64,000 nt of DNA from Roseobacter sp. (GCA_024636495.1 JAGXGZ010000043.1:1-64000), one strand, 5' to 3'; shown: positions 39,878 to 50,539, counted from the stretch's first letter. The notes: generated by a model from the sequence alone, not told the origin. Translations and numbers: made by a program.

Positions 39878-41536
39878 ATGGAAGCGGAATTTATTATCGT
39901 CGGCGCTGGCAGTGCGGGTTGCGCAATGGCGTACCGTTTGGCCATGGCGGGGCGAAAGGTGTTGGTCATTGAACATGGCGGCACGGATGCGGGGCCATTC
40001 ATCCAGATGCCTGCGGCGTTGTCTTATCCGATGAATATGAAGACCTATGACTGGGGGTTTTCATCTGAACCTGAACCGCATCTGAACAACCGGCGTCTCG
40101 CAACGCCGCGTGGCAAGGTCATCGGTGGATCGTCTTCGATCAACGGAATGGTCTATGTGCGTGGCCATGCCGAGGATTATAACCACTGGGCCGAAAGCGG
40201 TGCCGATGGATGGTCGTTTGCCGATGTCCTGCCTTACTTCAAGCGGATGGAGCATTGGCATGACGGCGGTCATGGTGGCGATGCGGATTGGCGTGGCAAG
40301 GACGGCCCGCTGCATGTCAGCCGTGGTCCCCGCAAGAACCCCTTGTTCGAGGCTTTCGTCGAGGCCGGAAAACAGGCTGGGTACGAGGCTACCGATGACT
40401 ACAACGGTGAAAAGCAAGAGGGCTTTGGCCCGATGGAGCAGACGGTTTATAACGGCCGCCGCTGGTCAGCTGCGAACGCCTATCTGCGCCCTGCCCAGAA
40501 GACCGGCAATATCGAGGTGATCCGCGCACTGGCGCAGCGCGTCGTGATCGAGGGGGGGCGGGCCGTCGGCGTCGAGGTGCTGCGCGGTGGCACTGCGGAA
40601 GTGTTGCGCACCACGGGCGAGGTGATTTTGGCCGCGTCCCCGATCAATTCGCCAAAACTGCTGATGCTGTCGGGCATTGGCCCTGCTGCGCATCTGGCAG
40701 AACACGGCATAGACGTGGTCGCTGATCGCGCGGGTGTGGGGCAGAACCTGCAAGACCATCTTGAGCTTTACATCCAGATGGCGTCCAGCAAACCCATTAC
40801 CCTATACAAACACTGGAACCTCGTTTCCAAAGCCGTCATCGGTGCGCAATGGCTATTCACCAAAACCGGTCTGGGTGCGTCGAACCAGTTTGAATCCGCG
40901 GCTTTCATCCGGTCGAAGCCGGGGATCAAATATCCCGACATCCAGTACCATTTTTTGCCCATTGCCGTGCGCTATGACGGCAAGGCCGCAGCCGAAGGTC
41001 ACGGTTTTCAGGCCCATGTCGGCCCCATGCGCTCGACCTCGCGCGGCGCGATCACGCTTGCGTCGGGCAATCCTGCGGATGCGCCAAAGATTGTGTTCAA
41101 CTATATGTCTCAGGAAAAGGATTGGGAGGAGTTTCGCAATTGCATCCGTCTGACCCGCGAGATTTTTGCCCAAGACGCGTTCAAGCCCTATGTGAAAAAC
41201 GAGATACAGCCCGGTGCGAATGTCCAGACCGACGATGAGCTTGACGCCTTTATCCGTGAACATGCCGAAAGTGCGTACCATCCATGCGGGACCTGCAAAA
41301 TGGGCCGCGCCGATGACCCTAATGCCGTCGTCGATCCGCAAGGTCGCGTGATCGGGGTCGAAGGATTGCGCGTCGCAGACAGTTCGATCTTTCCGCGCAT
41401 CCCAAACGGCAACCTGAATGCGCCCTCGATCATGGTTGGTGAAAAGATGTCGGATCACATATTGGGTCTCGATCCGTTGGCGGCGTCGAACGATGCGCCA
41501 TGGATCCATCCGCAGTGGGAAACATCGCAGCGCTAG
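39878..41536 (+). CDS. betA: Choline dehydrogenase
   Basis: [30 protein letters not shown]-terminal [12 protein letters not shown]. Confidence 0.96.
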   Translation: MEAEFIIVGAGSAGCAMAYRLAMAGRKVLVIEHGGTDAGPFIQMPAALSYPMNMKTYDWGFSSEPEPHLNNRRLATPRGKVIGGSSSINGMVYVRGHAEDYNHWAESGADGWSFADVLPYFKRMEHWHDGGHGGDADWRGKDGPLHVSRGPRKNPLFEAFVEAGKQAGYEATDDYNGEKQEGFGPMEQTVYNGRRWSAANAYLRPAQKTGNIEVIRALAQRVVIEGGRAVGVEVLRGGTAEVLRTTGEVILAASPINSPKLLMLSGIGPAAHLAEHGIDVVADRAGVGQNLQDHLELYIQMASSKPITLYKHWNLVSKAVIGAQWLFTKTGLGASNQFESAAFIRSKPGIKYPDIQYHFLPIAVRYDGKAAAEGHGFQAHVGPMRSTSRGAITLASGNPADAPKIVFNYMSQEKDWEEFRNCIRLTREIFAQDAFKPYVKNEIQPGANVQTDDELDAFIREHAESAYHPCGTCKMGRADDPNAVVDPQGRVIGVEGLRVADSSIFPRIPNGNLNAPSIMVGEKMSDHILGLDPLAASNDAPWIHPQWETSQR

Positions 41537-41579
41537 GCGATATTTGGTCGCAAAAAATTAACCTAAGTTAACGAATGCC

Positions 41580-41611
41580 ATTGATTGGGGCGGCGATCCG
41601 GCCCAATCAAT
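41580..41611. promoter_or_regulatory. Inverted repeat ATTGATTGGG-(12)-CCCAATCAAT just upstream of the nuclease start
   Basis: 10-bp perfect arms; ends 4 nt before the ATG at 41616. Confidence 0.6.
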
Positions 41612-41615
41612 CAAT

Positions 41616-42314
41616 ATGTTAAAACTTATTTCAAATTTGAGTGTTCTGATTGTCGTGTGGCTTCTGGGGTCAACCGCTGCCTCCGCCCAAACACAGATTA
41701 ATGGCGCTATTCGCGTCATAGATGGCGATACCTTTGATGTCGGTTCTACCCGCGTGCGCCTGTTCGGGATTGATGCGCCTGAAGGCGATCAGCCCTGCAC
41801 CGATGCGCAAGGCACAAAACTGGCCTGCGGCACGTTTGTGACAACCCAAGTGCGCGATGCCTATCGGGGCAAGCAGGCGACGTGCCGCCAGATAGATGTT
41901 GACCGCTACGGGCGTAGCGTGGCGCGCTGCGCGGTCGGCGGCGTTGACGTGGGGCAAAGCCTGGTTGCCAGCGGTCTGGCTTTTGCCTTTGCGCAATATT
42001 CTAAGGATTATATTACTGTGGAAAAGGCGGCGATCCGTGCGGGACGCGGCATCCATGCCTATAACCTGATCCGCCCGTCAGAATTTCGCGCCCAGCAACG
42101 CGCCGTTGCGGCTACGGTTGCCAAAACCCCTGCAAATGTCGGGCAAAACGGCTGCACCATCAAAGGCAATATCAGCGCCAAAGGTGTCCGGATTTTCCAC
42201 GTGGCAGGTCAGCGTGACTATCAAAAAACCTCGATCAAGACCAACAAGGGCGAACGCTGGTTCTGCTCGGCTAAGGAAGCGCGCGCAGCAGGGTGGCGCG
42301 CCGCGCGCCGGTGA
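41616..42314 (+). CDS. Thermonuclease (SNase-like) family exported protein
   Basis: VIDGDTFDVGSTRVRLFGIDAPEGDQPC. Confidence 0.92.
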   Translation: MLKLISNLSVLIVVWLLGSTAASAQTQINGAIRVIDGDTFDVGSTRVRLFGIDAPEGDQPCTDAQGTKLACGTFVTTQVRDAYRGKQATCRQIDVDRYGRSVARCAVGGVDVGQSLVASGLAFAFAQYSKDYITVEKAAIRAGRGIHAYNLIRPSEFRAQQRAVAATVAKTPANVGQNGCTIKGNISAKGVRIFHVAGQRDYQKTSIKTNKGERWFCSAKEARAAGWRAARR

Positions 42315-43715
42315 TTATTCGACCTGATAAGGCAATATATCCCGCAAATTGGGATCGACGACCAATTTCCGCTCAAGCGGGGGAACAGACCGTTGATGGC
42401 ACGCTTTGCGTTCGCAGATCCGGCAGGAAATCCCGATGGGTTCAAACGCTGATGCGCGCGACGTGTCCATTCCGTCTGCATAGACAAGTGCCGGTGCATG
42501 GCGCACCTCGCATCCAAGCGCGATCGCATAGCGCCTGACCGGTGCGCCAAAGCGTCCCGCAGGCTTTGATATATCGCGCGCCAGCGAGATATAACGGACC
42601 CCGTCTGGCGTTTCCGCCAACTGTCGCAAGAACCGCCCCGGCGTTTCGAATGCGCTGTGCACGTTCCACAAGGGGCAAGCGCCCCCAAATCGCGCAAATT
42701 GCAGCCGGGTTGCAGAATGGCGTTTGGTGATTGTTCCAGCTTGATCAACGCGCACGAAAAAGAACGGAATGCCCTTTGATCCGGGCCGTTGCAGGGTGGA
42801 CAGGCGGTGTGCCGTTTGTTCGATCGATGCGCCAAACTGGCCTGCAAGAACCTCAAGGTCGTGACGGCACGCTTGGGCTTTTTCCAAAAATACCGTGTAC
42901 GGCATAAGCGCCGCGCCCGCGAAATAATTCGCCAATCCGATCTTGGCGATGTCACGGGCCGCGTCACTGTGAAACCGCGCCAAATCCAGCGTCGCCTCAA
43001 GCAGGTCGTTATGGCGCGCCATTGCCGTTTGGAACAGCAGTTGAAACATCTGCGTCTCGTGCGGCGCACGCGACGAGATATGCAAGGTTTTCGTAGCAGG
43101 TTCAAAGCGGCGCAAAGCGTCTACATCGTCAAAGCTGACTTGCGTGCCCACGGCTGTAAGCGCTTTCCGCGCCATTGCCTTAAGGGATGTTCCGCTTTGT
43201 CCCGAGCGGGCGAAATGTTCGGCGGCACGGTCAACGGCGTCGATGTAATTGTCGCAATAATGAAAGAAATCGCGTACCTCTTCCCATGGGCTGGGCGAGG
43301 CGCGCGCATCTTCGCGCCCCAAAGCTTCGTCCAGATAGGCAAGGCGTTCATGGGTTTGTCGGTGACTTTGATGCAGCTTGATAAAGGCCCGCGCCAGCCC
43401 CGGTGCATTAGACGCGGCGAGCTGAAGGTCGGCCAACGGCAAGGCGTCCCCTTCAAAAAGCGGATCAGACAAGACCTCGCGCATATCACTGATCAGGCGC
43501 TGGCTGTCACCGCTGGACAGTTCGGTTACGTCCATCCCGAACTCAGACGCCAAGGCCAGCACAACCGTCGTGCTGACGGGACGGTTGTTATTTTCCATCT
43601 GGTTAAGGTAGGGCAGCGATACGCCAAGCTTGGCCGCAAAGTCTTTTTGCGTGTTGCCCATCTTGGTGCGTACTTCGCGCAGTTTCGCGCCAGCATAAAG
43701 CTTTTGGGTCGCCAT
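42315..43715 (-). CDS. pccR: Short-chain fatty acyl-CoA regulator (ScfR/PccR-like XRE regulator)
   Basis: HTH KLREVRTKMGNTQKDFAAKLGVSLPYLNQMENNNRPVS; long C-terminal domain with C-terminal Cys motif CRICERKACHQRSVPP; adjacent to pccB. Confidence 0.85.
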   Translation of the reverse strand: MATQKLYAGAKLREVRTKMGNTQKDFAAKLGVSLPYLNQMENNNRPVSTTVVLALASEFGMDVTELSSGDSQRLISDMREVLSDPLFEGDALPLADLQLAASNAPGLARAFIKLHQSHRQTHERLAYLDEALGREDARASPSPWEEVRDFFHYCDNYIDAVDRAAEHFARSGQSGTSLKAMARKALTAVGTQVSFDDVDALRRFEPATKTLHISSRAPHETQMFQLLFQTAMARHNDLLEATLDLARFHSDAARDIAKIGLANYFAGAALMPYTVFLEKAQACRHDLEVLAGQFGASIEQTAHRLSTLQRPGSKGIPFFFVRVDQAGTITKRHSATRLQFARFGGACPLWNVHSAFETPGRFLRQLAETPDGVRYISLARDISKPAGRFGAPVRRYAIALGCEVRHAPALVYADGMDTSRASAFEPIGISCRICERKACHQRSVPPLERKLVVDPNLRDILPYQVE

Positions 43716-43728
43716 GCGGATTCGGGCC

Positions 43729-43767
43729 TTTGCAAATTTGCAGATATGCGAATGGTAGCTTTGCAAA
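43729..43767. promoter_or_regulatory. TTTGCAAA boxes upstream of the pccR-like gene
   Basis: TTTGCAAATTTGCA at 43729-43742 and TTTGCAAA at 43760-43767. Confidence 0.7.
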
Positions 43768-43788
43768 CTCAGTACGGCAAGCGCCCTG

Positions 43789-45006
43789 TTATTGAATGCC
43801 AAGCGCCTTTTCGCGGCGGATGACGACCAGGATCGACATAACGCCCGCAACAGCCGTCAGCAGCATGATCCACAACAGCGGATAGGCCCCCGTTTCGATG
43901 CTCAGCAGCGAACCGGCCAGAATGCTAAGCCCTGCGCCGCCCCCGATCATGATCGCGCCCCCCAACCCGGACGCTGTGCCAGCCAGATGCGGGCGCACCG
44001 ACAAAAGGCCTGCGGTCGCGTTGGGAATGCACAAGCCATTGCCAAGCCCCACCAACGTCATCATCCCAAAGAAGGTCATCGGACTGCCATAGCCTGCCAG
44101 AAATATCAGCAGCGACACAGATCCACCTACCGCATTGGCAAGGCATCCCAGAAGCACCAGCGTATTGACGCCCAGCTTGGTGGCCATGCGCGCAGTGATG
44201 AAGTTACCGATGAAATAACCGACTGCCGGAGCCCCGAAATAAAGACCCAACTGTGCAGGTTCCATCCCGAAGACTTCGCTTCCGACAAAGGGCGCACCGC
44301 CAAGATAAGCGAAAAACGCGCCCGAACAGCAGGCGGCAGCCATCGAATACCCCCAAAACCGGGGCGAGGTCAGAAGTTCGGGGTATTCGCCAAACTGCTG
44401 GGTCAGTGTCTTGCCCGAGGCGACAGAGGTTTCGCCCAGATCGGACCATGTGACGGCAAGGACCAAACCGCCGATTGCAAACATGGCCCAGAACGTCGCC
44501 TGCCAGCCGAATGCCTGATCCAGCATTCCGCCAATCGCCGGAGATATCATAGGCACAATCGCCATCCCCATCGTGACATAACCGATCATCGACGCCGCCT
44601 TGTCTTGGGTAAACATGTCGCGCACCACGGCGCGACTTAGCACCATGGTGACGGCAACGATGGCTTGGGCGCATCGGCAGATCAGGAAAATCATCGTGGT
44701 CGGCGCATAGATGCAGCCCACAGTCGCGACCATGAAAATGATCAGCCCCCAAAGCAGAACATTCCGGCGGCCCAGATTGTCGGACACAGGCCCGATGATC
44801 AGCTGCAAGCCCGCACTGAACAATAGGTAAAGCGGCACAGACAGCTGCATGACCGCATAGTCCGTGCCAAAATATTCGGCCATCGCGGGCAGGCTAGGCA
44901 AGAACATGTTCATAGCCAGCGCACCGATCCCTGATAGCAAAATCAGCGTCGAGATATGCGGGGGCGTGGTCTTGTCCAGAAAACGGACAGCGTTTGCATT
45001 ATCCAT
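43789..45006 (-). CDS. MFS transporter, Bcr/CflA-like
   Basis: 12-TM; LQLIIGPVSDNLGRRNVLLWGLIIFM motif. Confidence 0.9.
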   Translation of the reverse strand: MDNANAVRFLDKTTPPHISTLILLSGIGALAMNMFLPSLPAMAEYFGTDYAVMQLSVPLYLLFSAGLQLIIGPVSDNLGRRNVLLWGLIIFMVATVGCIYAPTTMIFLICRCAQAIVAVTMVLSRAVVRDMFTQDKAASMIGYVTMGMAIVPMISPAIGGMLDQAFGWQATFWAMFAIGGLVLAVTWSDLGETSVASGKTLTQQFGEYPELLTSPRFWGYSMAAACCSGAFFAYLGGAPFVGSEVFGMEPAQLGLYFGAPAVGYFIGNFITARMATKLGVNTLVLLGCLANAVGGSVSLLIFLAGYGSPMTFFGMMTLVGLGNGLCIPNATAGLLSVRPHLAGTASGLGGAIMIGGGAGLSILAGSLLSIETGAYPLLWIMLLTAVAGVMSILVVIRREKALGIQ

Positions 45007-45065
45007 GCAAATGCAATTATGCCTCCGGTTGTATCTTGTCTATAATGTTTATCACAGTTCGCACA

Positions 45066-45113
45066 TTTGCAATTTGCTACTATTGATCTGTATAGAATTT
45101 GCAAATTTACAAA
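45066..45113. promoter_or_regulatory. TTTGCAA/TTTGCAAA boxes in the MFS-pccB intergenic region
   Basis: TTTGCAATTTGC at 45066-45077 and TTTGCAAATTTACAAA at 45098-45113. Confidence 0.7.
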
Positions 45114-45174
45114 AAGATGCTTTGGTTGTTTGTCAGCAATAGATAGGATGGCGAAAATCTAACAGAGGTGCGTC

Positions 45175-46707
45175 ATGAAAGATATTCTGGAACAGCTTGA
45201 AGACCGTCGCGAAGGTGCCCGTTTGGGCGGTGGCCAAAACCGGATCGACGCGCAGCACGGACGCGGCAAGCTATCTGCCCGCGAGCGTGTTGATCTGCTG
45301 CTGGACGAGGGTTCTTTCGAAGAGTTCGACATGTTCGTCACCCATCGTTGCACCGACTTCGGGATGGAACAACAAAAGCCGGCGGGCGATGGTGTTGTCA
45401 CAGGCTGGGGCACCATCAATGGCCGCCTCGTCTATGTGTTCTCGCAAGACTTTACTGTTCTGGGCGGATCGGTGTCGGAAACCCACGCGAAAAAGATCTG
45501 CAAGATCATGGATATGGCCATGCAAAATGGCGCGCCCATCATCGGCATCAACGATTCCGGTGGCGCGCGTATCCAAGAGGGCGTCGATAGCCTTGCAGGC
45601 TATGGCGAGGTGTTCCAGCGCAACATTCAGGCCTCTGGTGTGGTGCCGCAGATTTCTGTGATCATGGGGCCATGTGCCGGCGGTGCGGTCTACAGTCCTG
45701 CGATGACCGACTTTATTTTCATGGTCAAAGACAGCTCGTATATGTTCGTGACCGGTCCCGATGTGGTCAAGACAGTGACCAACGAACAGGTCACCTCCGA
45801 AGAATTGGGCGGTGCCAGCACGCACACCCGCAAATCTTCCGTTGCCGATGCCGCGTTTGAAAACGACGTAGAAGCCTTGGCCGAAGTGCGCCGCCTTGTC
45901 GATTTCCTGCCCGCAAACAACCGCGAAAAGCCGCCTGTCCGCCCATTCTTTGATGAACCCGACCGGATAGAACCTTCGTTGGACACATTGGTGCCTACCA
46001 ATGCGAACACCCCTTACGACATGAAGGAATTGATCCTCAAGCTGGCAGACGAGGGGGACTTTTACGAAATCCAGCAAGAGTTCGCCAAGAACATCGTTAC
46101 AGGCTTCTTCCGCATTGAAGGGCGCACTGTGGGTGTCGTGGCGAACCAGCCAATGGTGCTGGCCGGCGTTCTCGATATCGATTCAGCCCGCAAGGCTGCC
46201 CGTTTTGTGCGCTTTTGCGATGCCTTCGAAATCCCAATCCTTACCTTGATTGACGTGCCGGGCTTTCTGCCAGGGACCAGTCAGGAATACGGCGGCGTCA
46301 TCAAACATGGTGCAAAACTTTTGTTTGCCTATGGCGAAGCGACTGTACCCATGGTGACCGTGATCACCCGTAAAGCCTACGGTGGTGCCTATGTCGTCAT
46401 GGCGTCTAAACACCTGCAGTCCGACTTCAACTATGCGTGGCCCACAGCCGAGATTGCCGTGATGGGGGCTAAAGGGGCAACCGAGATCATCCACCGCGCC
46501 GATCTGAAAGACCCTCAGAAAATCGCGAGCCATGCGGCAGATTATGAAGAACGCTTTGCCAACCCCTTTGTCGCCGCAGAACGCGGTTTCATCGACGAAG
46601 TGATCCAGCCGCGCATGACCCGCAAACGCATCTCCCGCGCTTTCGCGTCCCTGCGCAATAAATCCAAAACGATGCCATGGAAGAAACACGACAACATCCC
46701 GCTTTGA
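45175..46707 (+). CDS. pccB: Propionyl-CoA carboxylase beta subunit
   Basis: [59 protein letters not shown]. Confidence 0.97.
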   Translation: MKDILEQLEDRREGARLGGGQNRIDAQHGRGKLSARERVDLLLDEGSFEEFDMFVTHRCTDFGMEQQKPAGDGVVTGWGTINGRLVYVFSQDFTVLGGSVSETHAKKICKIMDMAMQNGAPIIGINDSGGARIQEGVDSLAGYGEVFQRNIQASGVVPQISVIMGPCAGGAVYSPAMTDFIFMVKDSSYMFVTGPDVVKTVTNEQVTSEELGGASTHTRKSSVADAAFENDVEALAEVRRLVDFLPANNREKPPVRPFFDEPDRIEPSLDTLVPTNANTPYDMKELILKLADEGDFYEIQQEFAKNIVTGFFRIEGRTVGVVANQPMVLAGVLDIDSARKAARFVRFCDAFEIPILTLIDVPGFLPGTSQEYGGVIKHGAKLLFAYGEATVPMVTVITRKAYGGAYVVMASKHLQSDFNYAWPTAEIAVMGAKGATEIIHRADLKDPQKIASHAADYEERFANPFVAAERGFIDEVIQPRMTRKRISRAFASLRNKSKTMPWKKHDNIPL

Positions 46708-46708
46708 C

Positions 46709-46745
46709 TTCTCTGGCTCTTAAATATCCTCGCCGAAGGCGAAAA
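46709..46745. repeat. Dispersed hairpin-plus-tail repeat, copy E (minus orientation)
   Basis: Reverse complement TTCGCCTTCGGCGAGGATATTTAAGAGCCAGAGAAG. Confidence 0.6.
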
Positions 46746-46770
46746 TCTTTCGGTACGACGGGAGACGCGC

Positions 46771-47211
46771 GTGACACCGCCACTCAATGACCACCCCACC
46801 AAGACACCCGCACGGGGCGGGGCAGCGTGCCATGTGAAGCTGGCCGCTGCCTTCCTTCTTGCCGCAACCCCGGCGCTGGCAATTGACGTGCCCTCCGGCC
46901 AGCCGGTGGAGTTGCAAGAAGTGTTGGTCGATCAAATGGGGGGCGAGACGTGGCTGCGCTTTCGCTTTGTTGCACCGCAAATTGGGCGCGATGGCGGCAG
47001 TATTGGATACGATCTGGCAGGCTCGGACATGACGGCTTTGTGCGACACACTGGCCATCCCCTATATCGCAGAGTATGCGCTGACGGGCGACGTGATTGTG
47101 ATCTCTCTGGCAGACCGTGCTGTTGAATTTGGCACAGCTGACCCGGAAACGACGCAGTTTTTCGAAGCATATCGCCTGAAAAATGGCACCTGCATCTGGG
47201 AGGGTTTGTGA
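46771..47211 (+). CDS. Exported hypothetical protein (DUF6497-like)
   Basis: Signal peptide then IDVPSGQPVELQEVLVDQMGGETWLRFRFVAPQI...GTCIWEGL. Confidence 0.65.
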   Translation: MTPPLNDHPTKTPARGGAACHVKLAAAFLLAATPALAIDVPSGQPVELQEVLVDQMGGETWLRFRFVAPQIGRDGGSIGYDLAGSDMTALCDTLAIPYIAEYALTGDVIVISLADRAVEFGTADPETTQFFEAYRLKNGTCIWEGL

Positions 47212-47425
47212 TGCAACCACAACATCTTGCGCAACGACCTGCAACCATACGGGCAACTGCGGCTTTGACGTCACATTATCGCCGATTGAAAAGCAGCCCG
47301 TATGCAATGCAGCACAACTGCGGTAATGTCTGGGCAAGGAATACCCAAGTATCCCTTACCTCAAAACCGGGGTCTTATTGGCATGAGGCAGTGTCAGACC
47401 CTTCAAACAGTGACAGGAGACTTAG

Positions 47426-47569
47426 ATGTCAAAGAGCATCACAATGCTGGCCGCATTCGGCCTTATCGCAGCCGTTTCGGCATGCGCACCCAAGCAGCAG
47501 GAAGAATATGTTGTGGTTGCACCCGAGCCAATCTCGGTTGAGCCAGTGTACACAGGCAAGTACAAGTAA
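47426..47569 (+). CDS. Small lipoprotein (47 aa, absent from the ORF track)
   Basis: Translated by eye: MSKSITMLAAFGLIAAVSACAPKQQEEYVVVAPEPISVEPVYTGKYK*; lipobox VSAC; GGAG upstream. Confidence 0.75.
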   Translation: MSKSITMLAAFGLIAAVSACAPKQQEEYVVVAPEPISVEPVYTGKYK

Positions 47570-47647
47570 GACTTGCCGGGGGCGGGCGCACGCGCCTGTC
47601 CCCACGCAAACCCAGCCGCGCATGGCCTCTGACGTTCGGGGGGCATC

Positions 47648-47995
47648 ATGCTGAAACATCGCGGCTTTCCGGGGCGTATGCCCGGTTCGGACTTTCAATT
47701 TACAATTCGTCGCGCCAACCCAAAGGGCGTAACCCCTCTGACTCGGCGCGAACGGCGCTCGGACCGCAAATCTGTGGATCGGCGCGCTGATACCGCCTTT
47801 ATGCAGGCCTTGTGGGAATGCTTTGGTGACGAACCTTTCGAGCGTGGCAATCTGGATGCGGGCCGTCTGTCGTGGCTGTTCGGCCGCGAGGTCGTGCCCG
47901 CGCAAGATCCGTTTGATCCGCAAGACTACGAGGCGCTTCTGGTCATCAATGTAAACCTTGCCCGCGCATCATATCCTGACGTGTTCGAGGATTGA
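47648..47995 (+). CDS. Hypothetical protein
   Basis: 115-aa ORF on the coding strand between pccB and pccA. Confidence 0.6.
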   Translation: MLKHRGFPGRMPGSDFQFTIRRANPKGVTPLTRRERRSDRKSVDRRADTAFMQALWECFGDEPFERGNLDAGRLSWLFGREVVPAQDPFDPQDYEALLVINVNLARASYPDVFED

Positions 47996-48170
47996 TAATC
48001 ATGCCAGCTCAGCAAAAATCCGCAGATCAATCCGCCTTGGCCAGCGGATTTGCGCCCTTCAAGACGCTGGGTCTTGGCAAAACCAGTGGGACAGCGGAAC
48101 CTTTGATCTGGCCTTGCGTTAGTAGGCATACCCAAACAAGAAATCACTACAGATCAAAAGGACCGTCCAA

Positions 48171-48377
48171 ATGTCAGTCAGAAAAATTCTTCTCGCCGTT
48201 ACCGCATGTGCAAGCCTTGCAGCATGTGGCGACACAATCGGCAAACAGGCCATTGGTGGCGGCGCGGTCGGCGCGGGTGCCGCGGCTCTCACAGGCGGTG
48301 GCCTTTTGCAGGGTGCCGCAATCGGTGCGGGCGCAAACGTTCTTGCCTGCCAGTCGGGTGCCGTACGCTGCCGCTAA
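48171..48377 (+). CDS. Small Gly/Ala-rich lipoprotein (glycine-zipper-like)
   Basis: MSVRKILLAVTACASLAACGDTIGKQAIGGGAVGAGAAALTGGGLLQGAAIGAGANV. Confidence 0.75.
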   Translation: MSVRKILLAVTACASLAACGDTIGKQAIGGGAVGAGAAALTGGGLLQGAAIGAGANVLACQSGAVRCR

Positions 48378-48430
48378 TGTAAAACCTGCAAGCGCTTTTC
48401 GCGCTCAGGTTATGTCGAACCAAATTAAAT

Positions 48431-48463
48431 GCCCCGCTCAGCTTGCGCTGATGCGGGGTTTTT
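48431..48463 (+). terminator. Rho-independent terminator before pccA
   Basis: GCCCCGC...GCGGGGTTTTT. Confidence 0.7.
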
Positions 48464-48493
48464 CCGTTCCCTCAAGACCCAAAAGGACAGCCC

Positions 48494-50539
48494 ATGTTCA
48501 ATAAGATTCTAATCGCCAACCGTGGTGAAATCGCCTGCCGTGTCATTAAGACGGCAAAAAAGATGGGCATCCAGACCGTCGCGATCTATTCTGACGCCGA
48601 TGCGCAGGCGCTGCATGTGCAAATGGCAGACGAGGCGATCCACATCGGCCCCCCCCCCGCCAACCAATCCTACATCGTCATCGACAAGGTGATGGAGGCC
48701 GTGAAGGCGTCAGGCGCACAGGCGGTGCATCCGGGGTATGGTTTCCTTTCTGAAAATTCCAAGTTTGCCGAAGCGCTCTCGGCGGCGGGCGTGTCTTTTG
48801 TCGGCCCTCCGGTGGGTGCAATCGAAAAGATGGGGGACAAGATCACCAGCAAAAAGATTGCGCAAGAAGCAGGCGTATCGACGGTGCCCGGTTATATGGG
48901 GCTGATTGCTGACGCAGACGAGGCCGTTAAAATCTCGAATGAAGTCGGCTATCCGGTGATGCTGAAAGCGTCAGCTGGCGGCGGCGGCAAAGGGATGCGC
49001 ATCGCGTGGAACGATACAGAAGCGCGCGAAGGCTTCCAATCGTCCAAGAACGAGGCCGCCAACAGCTTTGGCGACGACCGGATTTTCATCGAAAAATTCG
49101 TCACCCAGCCGCGCCATATTGAAATTCAGGTGCTCTGCGACGCGCATGGGAATGGGATTTATCTGGGCGAGCGTGAATGTTCGATCCAGCGCCGCAACCA
49201 AAAGGTCGTCGAAGAAGCGCCCAGCCCGTTTCTGGACGAGGCCACCCGCAAAGCAATGGGCGAACAGTCCGTCGCCTTGGCGCAAGCAGTCGGGTATACG
49301 TCTGCCGGTACGGTCGAGTTTATCGTGGACGGTAACAAGAATTTTTACTTCCTCGAAATGAACACGCGGCTTCAGGTCGAACACCCTGTGACAGAACTGA
49401 TCACCGGCGTTGATCTGGTTGAACAGATGATCCGTGTCGCTAATGGCGAAAAGCTGACGATCACCCAAGACGACGTAAAGCTGACGGGCTGGGCAATCGA
49501 AAACCGCCTTTATGCCGAAGATCCCTATCGCGGGTTTTTGCCGTCTATTGGCCGTCTGACCCGCTACCGCCCCCCGATGGAAATCGCGGCGGGCCCGCTC
49601 TTGGTTAACGATAAGTGGCAAGGCGAGGCCCCCGCAGGCGAGACTGCGGTCCGCAACGATACCGGCGTCTACGAGGGCGGCGAGATCAGCATGTATTATG
49701 ACCCGATGATTGCCAAGCTGTGCACATGGGCCCCAACGCGGGCCGAGGCGATCGAAGCGATGCGGGTTGCGCTTGACAGCTTCGAGGTCGAAGGCATCGG
49801 GCATAACCTGCCGTTTCTAAGCGCTGTGATGGACCACCCGATCTTTGTCGCAGGCGACATGACGACCGCCTTTATCGAAGAACAATACCCCGATGGTTTT
49901 GTGGGCGTCGATCTGCCCGAAGCCGAACTCCGCCGGATTGCGGCTGCGACTGCTGCAATGCACCGTGTCGCTGAAATTCGGCGCACCCGTGTCTCTGGCC
50001 GCATGGACAATCATGAACGCAAAGTAGGATCTGTCTGGAATGTTGCGATCCAGGGTCAGGCCTTTGACGTGAATATTGATGCTGACCCCAAAGGGGCGAC
50101 CGTCAGCTTTGAAGATGGCACATCGTTGCGGGTGGCAGGCGATTGGAAGCCGGGCGATCAGCTGGCGACAATGACCGTTGGTGATGCGCCGCTGATCTTT
50201 AAGGTTGGTAAAATTTCGGGTGGGTTCCGCGTGCGTGCGCGCGGTGCCGATCTAAAGGTTCACGTGCGCAGCCCGCGTCAGGCCGAACTGGCGCGGCTCA
50301 TGCCCGAAAAGCTGCCGCCGGATACGTCAAAGCTGCTCTTGTGTCCGATGCCGGGTCTCATCGTCAAGATCGAGGTCGAGGTTGGCGACGAGGTTCAGGA
50401 GGGTCAGAACCTGTGCACGATTGAGGCGATGAAAATGGAAAACATCTTGCGCGCCGAAAAGAAGGGCATCGTCGCAAAGATCAACGCAAGCGCTGGCGAC
50501 AGCTTGGCGGTTGACGATGTTATCATCGAGTTTGAATAG
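48494..50539 (+). CDS. pccA: Propionyl-CoA carboxylase alpha (biotin) subunit
   Basis: MFNKILIANRGEIACRVIKTAKKMGI...C-terminal biotinyl motif IEAMKMENILRAEKKG. Confidence 0.97.
   Translation: MFNKILIANRGEIACRVIKTAKKMGIQTVAIYSDADAQALHVQMADEAIHIGPPPANQSYIVIDKVMEAVKASGAQAVHPGYGFLSENSKFAEALSAAGVSFVGPPVGAIEKMGDKITSKKIAQEAGVSTVPGYMGLIADADEAVKISNEVGYPVMLKASAGGGGKGMRIAWNDTEAREGFQSSKNEAANSFGDDRIFIEKFVTQPRHIEIQVLCDAHGNGIYLGERECSIQRRNQKVVEEAPSPFLDEATRKAMGEQSVALAQAVGYTSAGTVEFIVDGNKNFYFLEMNTRLQVEHPVTELITGVDLVEQMIRVANGEKLTITQDDVKLTGWAIENRLYAEDPYRGFLPSIGRLTRYRPPMEIAAGPLLVNDKWQGEAPAGETAVRNDTGVYEGGEISMYYDPMIAKLCTWAPTRAEAIEAMRVALDSFEVEGIGHNLPFLSAVMDHPIFVAGDMTTAFIEEQYPDGFVGVDLPEAELRRIAAATAAMHRVAEIRRTRVSGRMDNHERKVGSVWNVAIQGQAFDVNIDADPKGATVSFEDGTSLRVAGDWKPGDQLATMTVGDAPLIFKVGKISGGFRVRARGADLKVHVRSPRQAELARLMPEKLPPDTSKLLLCPMPGLIVKIEVEVGDEVQEGQNLCTIEAMKMENILRAEKKGIVAKINASAGDSLAVDDVIIEFE

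Noticed and set aside
42789-43823. 344-aa plus-strand ORF
   Set aside because: Antisense to the pccR-like gene; basic composition without motifs
49068-49804. Antisense and sense alternative ORFs within pccA
   Set aside because: pccA is unambiguous in the primary frame
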